DNA of 64,000 bases. Source: Sphingopyxis sp. JAI128 (GTDB taxonomy: Bacteria; Pseudomonadota; Alphaproteobacteria; Sphingomonadales; Sphingomonadaceae). Every line of letters starts with the position of its first letter. The stretch's first letter is position 1. The stretch spans positions 186,001 to 250,000 of the forward strand of contig NZ_JACHDA010000003.1 in assembly GCF_014207235.1 (NCBI RefSeq), given 5' to 3'. Under the pieces are notes generated by a model. The model saw only the letters and a list, made by a program, of their open reading frames with translations, ran no database searches and had not been told where the DNA came from. A program made the position numbers and the translations under genes. Positions 28,403 through 36,678 of the stretch are shown piece after piece.

Positions 28403-29052
28403 TCGCCGCGATCCCGCCCGCGCAGCGCTGGCTGATCGGCTTGCTCCTCGCGCTGCTGCTCGCCGCGCAAGTCGACCAGCCCTATCCCGAGGTCGCGCTG
28501 CTCCAGCATATCCCGACGATGCTGCTGATCGTGGCCGCGCCCTGGCTGCTGCGCCGCTGGCCGCTTTCGACCGCCTCGGTCGCGTGTATCGTGGCCTTTA
28601 TGGCGCTGCATACGCTTGGCGGACGCTATGCCTACAGCAATGTCCCTTATGACGACTGGGCGCGCGCGCTAACAGGCGCGGGCTTCTCCGACGCCTTCGG
28701 CTGGACGCGCAACCATTATGACCGCCTCGTCCATTTCGCTTTCGGCGCGCTCTCGGTGATCCCGGTCGCCGAAGCCGCAAGGCGTTGGGGCGGGCTCGGG
28801 ACACGCGGAGCGACGGTCGGCGTGCTGGGCTGGGTTCTCGCCGTCTCGTGCCTCTACGAAATCTTCGAATGGCTGCTCACCGTCGTCGCGGCGGGTGAGA
28901 CGGCCAACCGCTACAACGGCCAGCAGGGCGACATCTGGGACCCGCAAAAGGATATGGCGCTGGCCACGCTGGGTGCGATATTGGTCATGATGGTCCGGAC
29001 GGGAGCCGGCGGCAGGAGACAGACATGCGCAAGTTCAAAACCCTCGCGATGA
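28399..29052 (+). CDS. DUF2238 inner-membrane protein
   Basis: A 217-residue protein with about six membrane helices, starting at a GTG that overlaps the DDAH stop codon. DUF2238 (YjdF-like) motifs are clear: HTLGGRYAYSNVPYD, NHYDRLVHFAFGALS and YNGQQGDIWDPQKDMALA. Conserved polar residues within the helices suggest transport or an enzymatic role, but the family has no established function. The 3' end overlaps the next gene by 28 bp. Confidence 0.85.
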   Translation: MIAAIPPAQRWLIGLLLALLLAAQVDQPYPEVALLQHIPTMLLIVAAPWLLRRWPLSTASVACIVAFMALHTLGGRYAYSNVPYDDWARALTGAGFSDAFGWTRNHYDRLVHFAFGALSVIPVAEAARRWGGLGTRGATVGVLGWVLAVSCLYEIFEWLLTVVAAGETANRYNGQQGDIWDPQKDMALATLGAILVMMVRTGAGGRRQTCASSKPSR

Positions 29053-29627
29053 TCGGCTTGCTGGCCGCGTGTAAACCGGCCGCCGAAAAAGCGCCTGCGG
29101 ACGCGGATCCCGCCGCGCCCCAAATGCCCGAGGCAAAGGCCGATGGGCCGAACGCCGCGACGACGGCGGTCGGTCTCGACGGCGAAGGGCTGCGCTTCAT
29201 CGACAAGACGAGCGGCAGGACCAGCCTTCTCGCCTTCGGCGTACCGCGGGTGCAAGCGGAAGCCGCGCTCGCCAATGTCGCCGGCAAGGAGGATGATCGC
29301 AGCGCGAATGCGGAATGCGGCGCCGGCGCGATGGAATTCACCCGTTACGACGCGATGACATTGAATTTTCAGGACGGGAAGTTCGTTGGTTGGTTCCTCG
29401 GCAACGAACCCGGCGCCGATAGCTATTCGACGATGAGCGGAATCGCGGTAGGTACAACGCGTACCGAGGCTGAGGAATCGGTTCCGATCGTCGACCTCGA
29501 AGACAGCACGCTCGGCGAGGAATTCAGCATCGGCACGGGCGACAGGGTCATCGGCGGCATCTTCGCCCCGCCCGACGCGGCGAAGATCGACGCGCTGTTC
29601 GCGGGCACCAACTGTTTCTTCCGGTAA
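29025..29627 (+). CDS. Putative lipoprotein of unknown function
   Basis: A 200-residue protein with a short signal and a lipobox (GLLAAC, Cys16), followed by an Ala/Pro-rich linker (about 17-45). The mature domain has paired cysteines (AECGAG and the C-terminal NCFFR) that may form a disulfide. ATG follows GGCAGGAGACAG, within the end of the DUF2238 gene. No family is recognised. It is the last gene of the asd-to-here rightward run. Confidence 0.72.
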   Translation: MRKFKTLAMIGLLAACKPAAEKAPADADPAAPQMPEAKADGPNAATTAVGLDGEGLRFIDKTSGRTSLLAFGVPRVQAEAALANVAGKEDDRSANAECGAGAMEFTRYDAMTLNFQDGKFVGWFLGNEPGADSYSTMSGIAVGTTRTEAEESVPIVDLEDSTLGEEFSIGTGDRVIGGIFAPPDAAKIDALFAGTNCFFR

Positions 29628-29994
29628 CGACCGGTCGCTTCGGTTCTGATAGCTTCGTCATTCCCGCGAAAGCGGGAACCCAGTGTGGAGCGAGCCTACG
29701 CGGGCGCTGGGTTCCCGCCTTCGCGGGGATGACGAATATGGGGTATGGCGGCTCCCCGCCCCAAAGCCGGCGCCTGCAAAAAAGCCCTTTCCTACAATAT
29801 CCGGCTATGCCAGCCTTCATCCCGGCTCTTTCATACGGTAGATAAAGGCGGTTGCCCATCGTTCGGCACGATCGATCGCGGCCGGGTGCGTCCCGCATCC
29901 CCGCGGCGTCAAATCGGGCGGCGCACAAGGCTGACCTTTACTGACCTTTGGACAGCGTCACAGACGGCGGCTGCGAGCCCACCCCCAACCGACG
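29628..29994. other. Intergenic region between convergent genes
   Basis: This 367-bp stretch separates the lipoprotein from rimM. It holds the palindromic repeat at 29656-29734, which could terminate both sides. I see no further gene or RNA in the remaining 260 bases. Confidence 0.6.
29656..29734. repeat. Large palindromic intergenic repeat (GTCAT...GATGAC)
   Basis: Left arm CGTCATTCCCGCGAAAGCGG... and right arm ...CGCCTTCGCGGGGATGACG are near-perfect reverse complements over about 27 bases around a 20-odd-base centre. This hairpin type is widespread between genes in sphingomonads and other alphaproteobacteria. It shares the CCCGCGAAAGCGGG theme with the repeat at 6545-6604. Confidence 0.8.
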
Positions 29995-30486
29995 TTACTC
30001 GACGAACGCCGCGTTGACGGTCACGCCCGCATCGCTCCACGCCGGCACCGCCTTCGCGATCATCGGCACCATGAAGCGCTTGCCGTCGGGCTTCTCGATC
30101 TCGAGGATATCGCCCGCGCCGAAATTCTCGACCGCGGCGACATGGCCGATCGCCGTGCCGTCGGTCGATACGCATGGCAGGCCGATCAGGTCATGGTGAT
30201 AATATTCGTCCTCGGCCAAGGCGGGCAGCGCAGAGCGCGGGACGGTGAGAATGGTGCCGCGCAACGCCTCGGCGGCGCCGCGGTCGGTGATTTCGGCGAA
30301 GGTCGCGACCGCGCCCTGATTGGCGGGACGCACCGATTTCAGCGTGAGCTTGCGGTCGCCCGCGTCGAAAACGGAAAAGGCGCGGAGAGCCTCCGCGCCT
30401 TCGCCAAACAGCTTCAAACGCACCTCGCCCCGCACCCCGTGCGCGCCGGCGATGGCGGCGAGGGTGACGGGACGATCGGCGTTCAT
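29995..30486 (-). CDS. rimM: Ribosome maturation factor RimM
   Basis: RimM binds uS19 and helps mature the 30S head. The 163-residue protein has the N-terminal RimM domain (ITLAAIAGAHGVRGEVRLKL-like start) and a C-terminal PRC-barrel (YYHHDLIGL...IGHVAAVENFGAGDILEIE, then FMVPMI). It lies 6 bp downstream of rpsP, as in most bacteria, but the next usual gene, trmD, is elsewhere. Confidence 0.94.
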   Translation of the reverse strand: MNADRPVTLAAIAGAHGVRGEVRLKLFGEGAEALRAFSVFDAGDRKLTLKSVRPANQGAVATFAEITDRGAAEALRGTILTVPRSALPALAEDEYYHHDLIGLPCVSTDGTAIGHVAAVENFGAGDILEIEKPDGKRFMVPMIAKAVPAWSDAGVTVNAAFVE

Positions 30487-30492
30487 AAGGGC

Positions 30493-31110
30493 TTAGCCTT
30501 CGGCCTTTTCTTCGGCTTCGGGTGCAACCGGACCGCCTTCGGCGACTTCCTCGGCGATCGCAGCCGCGTCTTCGGCGGTCGCGTCGGCGGGGGTTTCGTC
30601 GGCGACGGCGTCGGCAACGGCTTCGGCGGTTTCCTCGGTCTTCACCGAACCGGTAGCGTCCGATTCAGCGGCTTCGGGTGCCGCAGCTTCTTCGGCCGCA
30701 GGAGCGGCTTCTTCAGCAGCTTCGGGTTCGGGTGCCGGGGTGGCGGCAGCGGCGGCTGCGGCTTCTTCGGCATCAGCCAGCTTCTGCGCCTTTTCTTCGG
30801 CGCGTTCCTTGGCCTTTTCGCCCGGGACGGCCTTGTTCGGGTTGTTGCGCGCGGCGCGCTCCTTGATGCCCGCGGCGTCGAGGAAGCGGGCGACGCGGTC
30901 GCTCGGCTGGGCGCCGACGCTCAGCCAATGCTTCGCGCGGTCGGCGTCGAGCTTGACGCGTTCCGGGCTGTCCTTGGCGAGCAGCGGATTGTAGCTGCCG
31001 ATACGTTCGATGAAGCGGCCATCGCGCGGGCTGCGCGAATCGGCGACGACGATCTTGTAATAGGGACGCTTTTTCGAACCGCCGCGTGCGAGGCGAATGG
31101 AGGTAGCCAT
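30493..31110 (-). CDS. rpsP: 30S ribosomal protein bS16 with long acidic extension
   Basis: Residues 1-85 are a normal bS16 ([33 protein letters not shown]). The protein then continues to 205 residues with a linker rich in Lys ([19 protein letters not shown]) and a long tail of Ala and Glu (about 105-205). Alphaproteobacterial bS16 is often longer than the E. coli protein (82 residues), but this tail is at the long end. Composition suggests a disordered acidic segment. The gene precedes rimM. Confidence 0.93.
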   Translation of the reverse strand: MATSIRLARGGSKKRPYYKIVVADSRSPRDGRFIERIGSYNPLLAKDSPERVKLDADRAKHWLSVGAQPSDRVARFLDAAGIKERAARNNPNKAVPGEKAKERAEEKAQKLADAEEAAAAAAATPAPEPEAAEEAAPAAEEAAAPEAAESDATGSVKTEETAEAVADAVADETPADATAEDAAAIAEEVAEGGPVAPEAEEKAEG

Positions 31111-31152
31111 GCGTAATTCCTTTTCGTTTTGAACTCAAAAATTCGGGTTAAA

Positions 31153-32619
31153 TCATTTCTTTTTATTGAGCAGGTTGGCGAGATCCGGCGGCATGCCGCC
31201 ACCACCGAGGCCGGGCAAACCACCGCCGCCCATTCCACCACCGCCAAGCCCGGGCATCCCCGGGATGCCGCCGCCACGCCCGAACAGCGCGCCGAGGCCC
31301 TTGAGCCCGCCCATCTTGCGGATTTTCTTCATCGCGGTGGACATTTCCTGATGCATCTTCAGCACCTTGTTCACCTGTTGCACCGTCGTGCCCGACCCGT
31401 TGGCGATGCGGATCTTGCGCTTCGCATTAATGAGTTCGGGCTTCGCGCGCTCCTTGGGCGTCATCGACCCCATGATCGCGTCGAAATGCACGAGCATCTT
31501 GTCGTCGGCGCCGCCCTGCGCCATCGCCGCCTGCGCCTTCTTGATACCGGGGATCATGCCGGCGAGCGCGCCGAGGCCGCCCATGCGGCGCATCTGGTTC
31601 AATTGGGTGCGCAGGTCGTTGAGGTCGAACTGACCCTTGGCCATCTTCGCCGCCATCGCCTCGGCCTCTTCGGCCTGGATCGTTTCGGCGGCGCGTTCGA
31701 CTAGGCTGACGACGTCGCCCATGCCCAGGATGCGGCCCGCGATGCGCGAGGGCTGGAAGAGTTCGAGTCCGTCGAGCTTCTCGCCCGTCCCCGCAAATTT
31801 GATCGGCTTGCCGGTCACCGCGCGCATCGAGAGCGCGGCACCGCCGCGCGCGTCGCCGTCCATGCGGGTGAGGACGACGCCGGTGAGCGGCACCTGGTCG
31901 GTGAAGCGCTGCGCGACCTGCACCGCGTCCTGGCCGGTCAGGCTGTCGACGACCAGCAGCGTTTCGGCGGGGCTGGCCGTACGCGACACCGCCTGCATCT
32001 CGTCCATCAGCTGCTGGTCGACGTGGAGGCGGCCCGCGGTGTCGAGCATCAGCACATCATAGCCTTGCAGCTTCGCTGCCTGCATGGCGCGCTGCGCAAT
32101 CTCGACCGGCTGCTGCCCCGCGACGATCGGCAGCGTCGCAACGTCGATCTGCTGCCCCAGAACCGCGAGTTGTTCCTGCGCCGCCGGGCGATTGACGTCG
32201 AGCGACGCCATCAGCACCTTCTTGCGTTCCTTGTCCTTCAGCCGCTTCGCGATCTTCGCGGTCGTGGTCGTCTTGCCCGAGCCCTGCAGGCCGACCATCA
32301 TGATGACGGCGGGCGGGGTGACGGCAAGGTCGAGCTCTGCGGTTTCCGAACCCAGCATTTCGGTCAGCGCATCGCTGACGATCTTGACCACCTGCTGCCC
32401 CGGCGTGACCGAGCGGAGCACATTCTGGCCGATCGCGAGTTCGGTGACCTGATCGACGAAGCTTCGCACGACGGGTAGCGCAACGTCGGCTTCGAGGAGG
32501 GCGATTCGCACTTCGCGCATGGCCGCGCGCACATCGGCCTCGGTCAGCGCGCCGCGGCCGCGGAGCTTCCCGAAAACATCGCCAAGCCGATTGCTCAGAC
32601 TGTCGAACATGCGCCTCAA
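31153..32619 (-). CDS. ffh: Signal recognition particle protein Ffh
   Basis: Ffh is the GTPase of the signal recognition particle; it binds signal sequences and docks with FtsY at the membrane. The 488-residue chain has the N domain, the G domain (GLQGSGKTTTTAKIAKRL, DTAGRLHVDQQLMDE, TRMDGDARGGAALS) and the methionine-rich M domain that binds 4.5S RNA (MRRMGG, NGSGTTVQQVNKVLK). The tail is rich in Gly and Met/Pro. The receptor FtsY is encoded at 36675. rpsP and rimM follow on the same strand. Confidence 0.96.
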   Translation of the reverse strand: MRRMFDSLSNRLGDVFGKLRGRGALTEADVRAAMREVRIALLEADVALPVVRSFVDQVTELAIGQNVLRSVTPGQQVVKIVSDALTEMLGSETAELDLAVTPPAVIMMVGLQGSGKTTTTAKIAKRLKDKERKKVLMASLDVNRPAAQEQLAVLGQQIDVATLPIVAGQQPVEIAQRAMQAAKLQGYDVLMLDTAGRLHVDQQLMDEMQAVSRTASPAETLLVVDSLTGQDAVQVAQRFTDQVPLTGVVLTRMDGDARGGAALSMRAVTGKPIKFAGTGEKLDGLELFQPSRIAGRILGMGDVVSLVERAAETIQAEEAEAMAAKMAKGQFDLNDLRTQLNQMRRMGGLGALAGMIPGIKKAQAAMAQGGADDKMLVHFDAIMGSMTPKERAKPELINAKRKIRIANGSGTTVQQVNKVLKMHQEMSTAMKKIRKMGGLKGLGALFGRGGGIPGMPGLGGGGMGGGGLPGLGGGGMPPDLANLLNKKK

Positions 32620-32801
32620 ATCCTTGCTTTCGAGGCCCGCAACGCAAAAGACGCCGGTGAGCGAAACCTCGCCAACCAGCGGCTATCCGTGGACAGGTTT
32701 TCCGTCGCGGACATCGATAATCCGTGCGCAAGATGCGCGCGAACGCGGCGGCCTCTACACAAAAAACCGCTTCTTGGCAAGCAAGCGCCACGACGCCTCA
32801 C

Positions 32802-32816
32802 TTAACGCAAATTTCA
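32802..32816. promoter_or_regulatory. CtrA-like site with one mismatch upstream of the GGDEF/EAL gene
   Basis: TTAA (32802-32805), seven bases CGCAAAT, TTCA (32813-32816): one base off the TTAA-N7-TTAA pattern. It is 41 bp before the GGDEF/EAL start codon, in the gap between divergent ffh and that gene. Weaker than the two exact sites in the window. Confidence 0.3.
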
Positions 32817-32857
32817 CTGCTTTGCGCGCATCAAGGCGCGATGGTGGGGAATTTCAT

Positions 32858-34489
32858 ATGAGCGTGACGTCGAAGCAGCTGGACCGCAGCGAGGGAGCCA
32901 GGCGTGAAATCATCGCCGGCGGCATCGTCGTCGCGGCAATCCTCCTGTTCGTCGGGACGGGCAGCAATGTGATGAGGGCGATCGTCCAGACGCTGAGCGG
33001 GCTGGGCGGAGGCCCCGATCAGGCGCTCGCTGCGGCGCTGGTACTCAATGTGGCGCTGATCCTGTTCGGCTGGCGCCGGTATGAGGATCTCAATCGCGAA
33101 ATTCGCGAGAAGACCGAAGCCGAACAGCGTGCGCGCTACCTCGCCGATACCGATCCGCTGACCGGTTTTCTTAACCGGCGCGCCCTGCTTGCGACAGGGC
33201 AGCGGCAGATCGCGAGCGCGATCGCCGACAAACGGCAGGTCGCGCTGTTCCTGCTCGATCTCGATCATTTCAAGACCGTCAACGATATCCACGGCCATGC
33301 CGCCGGCGACCGCGTGCTGCAGGTCGCCGCCGAACGCATCTCGGCCATCCTGCCGCCCAACGCCACCAAGGCGCGGCTGGGCGGCGACGAATTTGTAGCC
33401 ATGCTGGCGTTCGACCCCGCCGCGCGCGCGGATATCGACGCGCTGGCGGCCGAACTGGTGACGGCGCTCGACAATTCGGTGAACCACGACGGCCAGCAAA
33501 TCCGCATCGGCGCCTCGCTCGGCATATCGCTTGCAAGCGATGCCAGCGTCACGATGGAAACAATGGTCCGCCAGGCCGACATCGCGATGTATCATTGCAA
33601 GGACGAGGGACGGAACCGCCATATCTGGTTCGAACCCGGCATGGAAATGGCTGTGCAGGTCCGCAACCAGATCGAGACCGGCATCCGCGAAGGTATGCCG
33701 CGCGGGGAATTCGCGCCGCATTTCGAACCGCAGGTCGATATTGCGAGCGGACGGTTGCTTGGCTTCGAGATGCTGATGCGCTGGGACTCCCCCGAATATG
33801 GCATGATCCCGCCCGAGCGCTTCATCCCCGTTGCCGAAGAAAGCGGAATAATCGGCGAATTGTCGTTGCAGGTGATCCGCGATGCGATGGAGATCGCGAA
33901 ACGCTGGGACCCGTCGATCATGCTCGCGGTGAATATCTCGCCCCAGCAATTGAAGGATCCCTGGTTCAGCCAGAAGCTGACGAAACTGCTCGTCGAAACG
34001 GGTTTCCCTGCCGCGCAGTTGGAAGTCGAGATTACCGAAAGCTCGCTGTTCGAAAATCTGCCGCTCGTCCGCTCGATCGTCACCAGCCTCAAGAATCAGG
34101 GCGTGTCCTTGAGCCTCGACGATTTCGGTACCGGCTACAGCTCGCTGTCGCACCTGCGCGCGCTGCCCTTCGACCGGATCAAGATCGACCGCAGCTTCAT
34201 CGCGGCGATGCGCGGCAGCCCCGACGCGCAAGCCATCGTCGTCGCGATTGTGCGGCTGGGCGAAAGCCTTGCCATGCCGATCACCGCCGAGGGCGTCGAG
34301 GACGAGGCGACCGCGATCGAACTGACGCGGCTTGGCTGCTCCAAAGGCCAGGGTTGGTATTTCGGGCGCGCCGCATCGGCCGCCGACACCGACCGCCTGC
34401 TCGCCGAGCGCGGACTGCTCCGCGCGCCGATGGTGCCGCCCGCCGGCCCGGATACGAGCGAGGAAACGCCGCTGCGCAAGAGTGCCTGA
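32858..34489 (+). CDS. Membrane GGDEF/EAL cyclic-di-GMP signalling protein
   Basis: A 543-residue protein with two membrane helices (about 18-36 and 52-71), a GGDEF domain (about 90-255) and an EAL domain (about 280-525). The cyclase signature RLGGDEFVAML is intact, so it may make cyclic di-GMP; no RxxD inhibitory site is visible five residues ahead of it. The phosphodiesterase signature is EML (GFEMLMRW) rather than EAL; the catalytic Glu is kept, and NISPQQL, EITESSLF, LDDFGTGYSSL and KIDRSFI are present. Which activity dominates cannot be judged. ATG at 32858 is the only start not followed by an early stop. Confidence 0.9.
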   Translation: MSVTSKQLDRSEGARREIIAGGIVVAAILLFVGTGSNVMRAIVQTLSGLGGGPDQALAAALVLNVALILFGWRRYEDLNREIREKTEAEQRARYLADTDPLTGFLNRRALLATGQRQIASAIADKRQVALFLLDLDHFKTVNDIHGHAAGDRVLQVAAERISAILPPNATKARLGGDEFVAMLAFDPAARADIDALAAELVTALDNSVNHDGQQIRIGASLGISLASDASVTMETMVRQADIAMYHCKDEGRNRHIWFEPGMEMAVQVRNQIETGIREGMPRGEFAPHFEPQVDIASGRLLGFEMLMRWDSPEYGMIPPERFIPVAEESGIIGELSLQVIRDAMEIAKRWDPSIMLAVNISPQQLKDPWFSQKLTKLLVETGFPAAQLEVEITESSLFENLPLVRSIVTSLKNQGVSLSLDDFGTGYSSLSHLRALPFDRIKIDRSFIAAMRGSPDAQAIVVAIVRLGESLAMPITAEGVEDEATAIELTRLGCSKGQGWYFGRAASAADTDRLLAERGLLRAPMVPPAGPDTSEETPLRKSA

Positions 34490-34540
34490 CGCCGCCGCGT
34501 CGCTAGACTTCGCGACCGCGCGCCCTTACATGCGCGGACT

Positions 34541-35347
34541 ATGGCAGACCGCTTCACCAAGATGCACGGCCTCGGCAACGACTTTGTCGTGATCGACGCG
34601 CGCGAAAAGGCCGTCGAGATGACGCCCGCGCGCGCGCATGCGATCGCCGACCGCCGCCACGGCATCGGGTGCGACCAGCTGATCCTGCTCGAACCCTCGG
34701 CGAGCGCGGACGTGAAGATGCGCATCTTCAACGCCGACGGTGGCGAAGTCGAGGCGTGCGGCAATGCGACACGCTGCGTCGCGACGCTGATCGGCAAGCC
34801 CGCGGTGATCGAAACGCTGGGCGGCATGCTGCGCGTAACGCCCGCCGATGGCGGCGCCGAAGTCACGCTGGGCGAACCCGTGTTCGACTGGGAACATATC
34901 CCGCTCGCGATGCCGATGGACACGCGCGATATGCCCGTCGCGTGGGACGAGCTGGAGCATGGCGCCGGGGTCAATGTCGGCAATCCGCACATCGTCTTTT
35001 TCGTTCCCGAGGCCGATGCGGTTGCGCTGGGTGAACTCGGCCCGCGGATCGAGACCGACCCGCTTTTTCCCGAGCGCGTCAACGTAAATGTTGCGAGCCT
35101 CGACGGCGAGAACCAGCTGCAATTGCGCGTCTGGGAACGCGGCGTGGGGTTGACGCAAGCGTGCGGCACGGGCGCGTGCGCAACCGCGGTCGCCGCGATC
35201 CGGGCCGGGCTCGTCCAGTCGCCGGTCACGGTTTCGCTGCCGGGCGGCGACCTCGTCATCCGATGGGCGCCGGGCGAGCCGATCGTGATGAGCGGCGCCG
35301 CGACGCGCGTTTACGAGGGCGAGACCGACTGGGCGCAGTTCGGATGA
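34541..35347 (+). CDS. dapF: Diaminopimelate epimerase
   Basis: DapF converts LL- to meso-diaminopimelate for lysine and peptidoglycan. The 268-residue chain carries the two catalytic Cys motifs, EACGNATRC (about residue 71) and ACGTGACA (about 208), and the substrate-binding MHGLGNDFVV at the N-terminus. The stop overlaps the start of the next gene by 4 bp, beginning a coupled series dapF, mtaB-like, ftsY and the YciB-like gene. Confidence 0.95.
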   Translation: MADRFTKMHGLGNDFVVIDAREKAVEMTPARAHAIADRRHGIGCDQLILLEPSASADVKMRIFNADGGEVEACGNATRCVATLIGKPAVIETLGGMLRVTPADGGAEVTLGEPVFDWEHIPLAMPMDTRDMPVAWDELEHGAGVNVGNPHIVFFVPEADAVALGELGPRIETDPLFPERVNVNVASLDGENQLQLRVWERGVGLTQACGTGACATAVAAIRAGLVQSPVTVSLPGGDLVIRWAPGEPIVMSGAATRVYEGETDWAQFG

Positions 35348-36678
35348 GTGCTGCCACCGCCGGCCGCCCGCAGGTCGTCAATTTCGGTTGCCGGCTCAAC
35401 ATCGCCGAGGGCGAGGCGATTCGCTTGGCCGTCAACGGGGCGGGCGCGGGGGACATGATCGTCTTCAACAGCTGCGCCGTGACCGACGAAGCCGTGCGGC
35501 AGGCGCGGCAAGCGGTGCGCCGGAGTATGCGCGAACGGCCCGGCGCCGAGGTCGTGGTGACGGGATGCGCGGCAGAGCTCGAGGCCGGGCGCTTTGCTGA
35601 AATGGGTGCACGGGTGGTGCGCAACGATGCCAAGGGGTTGGTTGCCAGCTACGCCCCCCAAGAAAAAAACAGTGCTTCGACAAGCTCGGCACGAACCGGA
35701 TTTAAGGGGGGTACATCGGCAGAATCGTTCGCCCTGAGCCTGTCGGACCCGAAGAGAATGCGGAACGCCAACGGCCGTCCTTATCAACCTGCCCTCTCGG
35801 GCGCCGACCATGCGCGCGCCTTTCTCGGCGTGCAGACGGGCTGCTCGCACAGCTGCACCTTTTGCGCGACGGTGCTCGCGCGCGGGACGGCGCGGTCGGC
35901 AACGGTGGAGGATGTTCTTGCCTCCGCCCGCACCGCACTCGCCCGCGGCCAGCGCGAAATCATCCTGACCGGGGTCGATCTCGCGAGCTATGGCGACGAC
36001 AGCGGCACCAGTCTTGCGGCGCTGGTCGAGGCGCTGCTGACGCTGCCCGTCGAGCGCCTTCGCCTCTCGTCACTCGATCCTGACCGTATCGACGATGCGC
36101 TCTTCGCGCTGCTGACGCAGGAACCGCGCGTGATGCCGCACGTCCATCTGTCGTTGCAGGCGGGCGACGATATGGTGCTGACGCGCATGAAGCGGCGCCA
36201 TCGCCGTGCCGATGCGGTGCGTCTGGTCGAACGGCTGAAGGCCGCGCGCGCCGACATCGCAATCGGCGCCGACCTGATCGCGGGCTTCCCGACCGAGAGC
36301 GACGCGATGTTCGCAAACTCGCTGGCGATGATCGACGATTGCGACATCGTCTTCGGCCATATCTTTCCGTACAGCCCGCGCGCCGGAACCCCCGCCGCGC
36401 GGATGCCGCAGGTCGGCCGCGCGCGCGCGCGCGCGCGCGCCGCGACGCTGCGCGAGGCCAATGCCCGGCGGCGGCAGAACTGGCTCGATGCCCAGATCGG
36501 GCACAGCGCGTCGATGCTCGTCGAGCGCGACGGCGTGACCGGCCACGCCGAAAATTTCGCTGCCGTGATGCTGGCCGCCGCCGCGGCACCCGGCACCATC
36601 ATCGATGTGCGCCTAAGCGCGCGCGACGGCGACCGCATGGTCGCAGCCCCCATGCAAGAAAAGGACATCGCCGCATGA
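35344..36678 (+). CDS. mtaB: MtaB-like tRNA methylthiotransferase (radical SAM) with in-frame repeat
   Basis: A 444-residue radical-SAM enzyme of the MiaB/MtaB family; MtaB converts t6A37 to ms2t6A37 in tRNA. The N-terminal UPF0004 domain has VNFGCRLNIAEGE, FNSCAV and VVTGCAAE; the radical-SAM cluster motif is CSHSCTFCAT (about residue 168). Between them, residues about 109-140 (NSASTSSARTG ... ESFALSLSD) come from a palindromic DNA repeat inserted in frame. A run of 11 GC dinucleotides (36419-36440) encodes RARARAR near residue 360. The ATG overlaps the stop of dapF (ATGA) and its stop overlaps ftsY. Confidence 0.87.
   Translation: MSAATAGRPQVVNFGCRLNIAEGEAIRLAVNGAGAGDMIVFNSCAVTDEAVRQARQAVRRSMRERPGAEVVVTGCAAELEAGRFAEMGARVVRNDAKGLVASYAPQEKNSASTSSARTGFKGGTSAESFALSLSDPKRMRNANGRPYQPALSGADHARAFLGVQTGCSHSCTFCATVLARGTARSATVEDVLASARTALARGQREIILTGVDLASYGDDSGTSLAALVEALLTLPVERLRLSSLDPDRIDDALFALLTQEPRVMPHVHLSLQAGDDMVLTRMKRRHRRADAVRLVERLKAARADIAIGADLIAGFPTESDAMFANSLAMIDDCDIVFGHIFPYSPRAGTPAARMPQVGRARARARAATLREANARRRQNWLDAQIGHSASMLVERDGVTGHAENFAAVMLAAAAAPGTIIDVRLSARDGDRMVAAPMQEKDIAA
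35671..35755. repeat. Palindromic repeat inserted in the coding sequence of the methylthiotransferase
   Basis: The left arm (GTGCTTCGACAAGCTCGGCA from 35672) and the right arm (TTCGCCCTGAGCCTGTCGGA from 35728) are imperfect reverse complements. They match the dispersed CTTCGACAAGCTC / GAGCCTGTCGAAG repeat of sphingomonads, with a few extra bases in the right arm. It keeps the reading frame open. Confidence 0.75.
36419..36440. repeat. (GC)11 dinucleotide tract inside coding sequence
   Basis: Twenty-two bases of uninterrupted GC repeats lie in the methylthiotransferase gene. Gain or loss of one unit would shift the frame. No control role is shown. Confidence 0.9.

Noticed and set aside
35161..35346. 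Longer methylthiotransferase start at 35161
   Set aside because: It would read through dapF; the ATG at 35344 overlaps the dapF stop by 4 bp and gives the family N-terminus.
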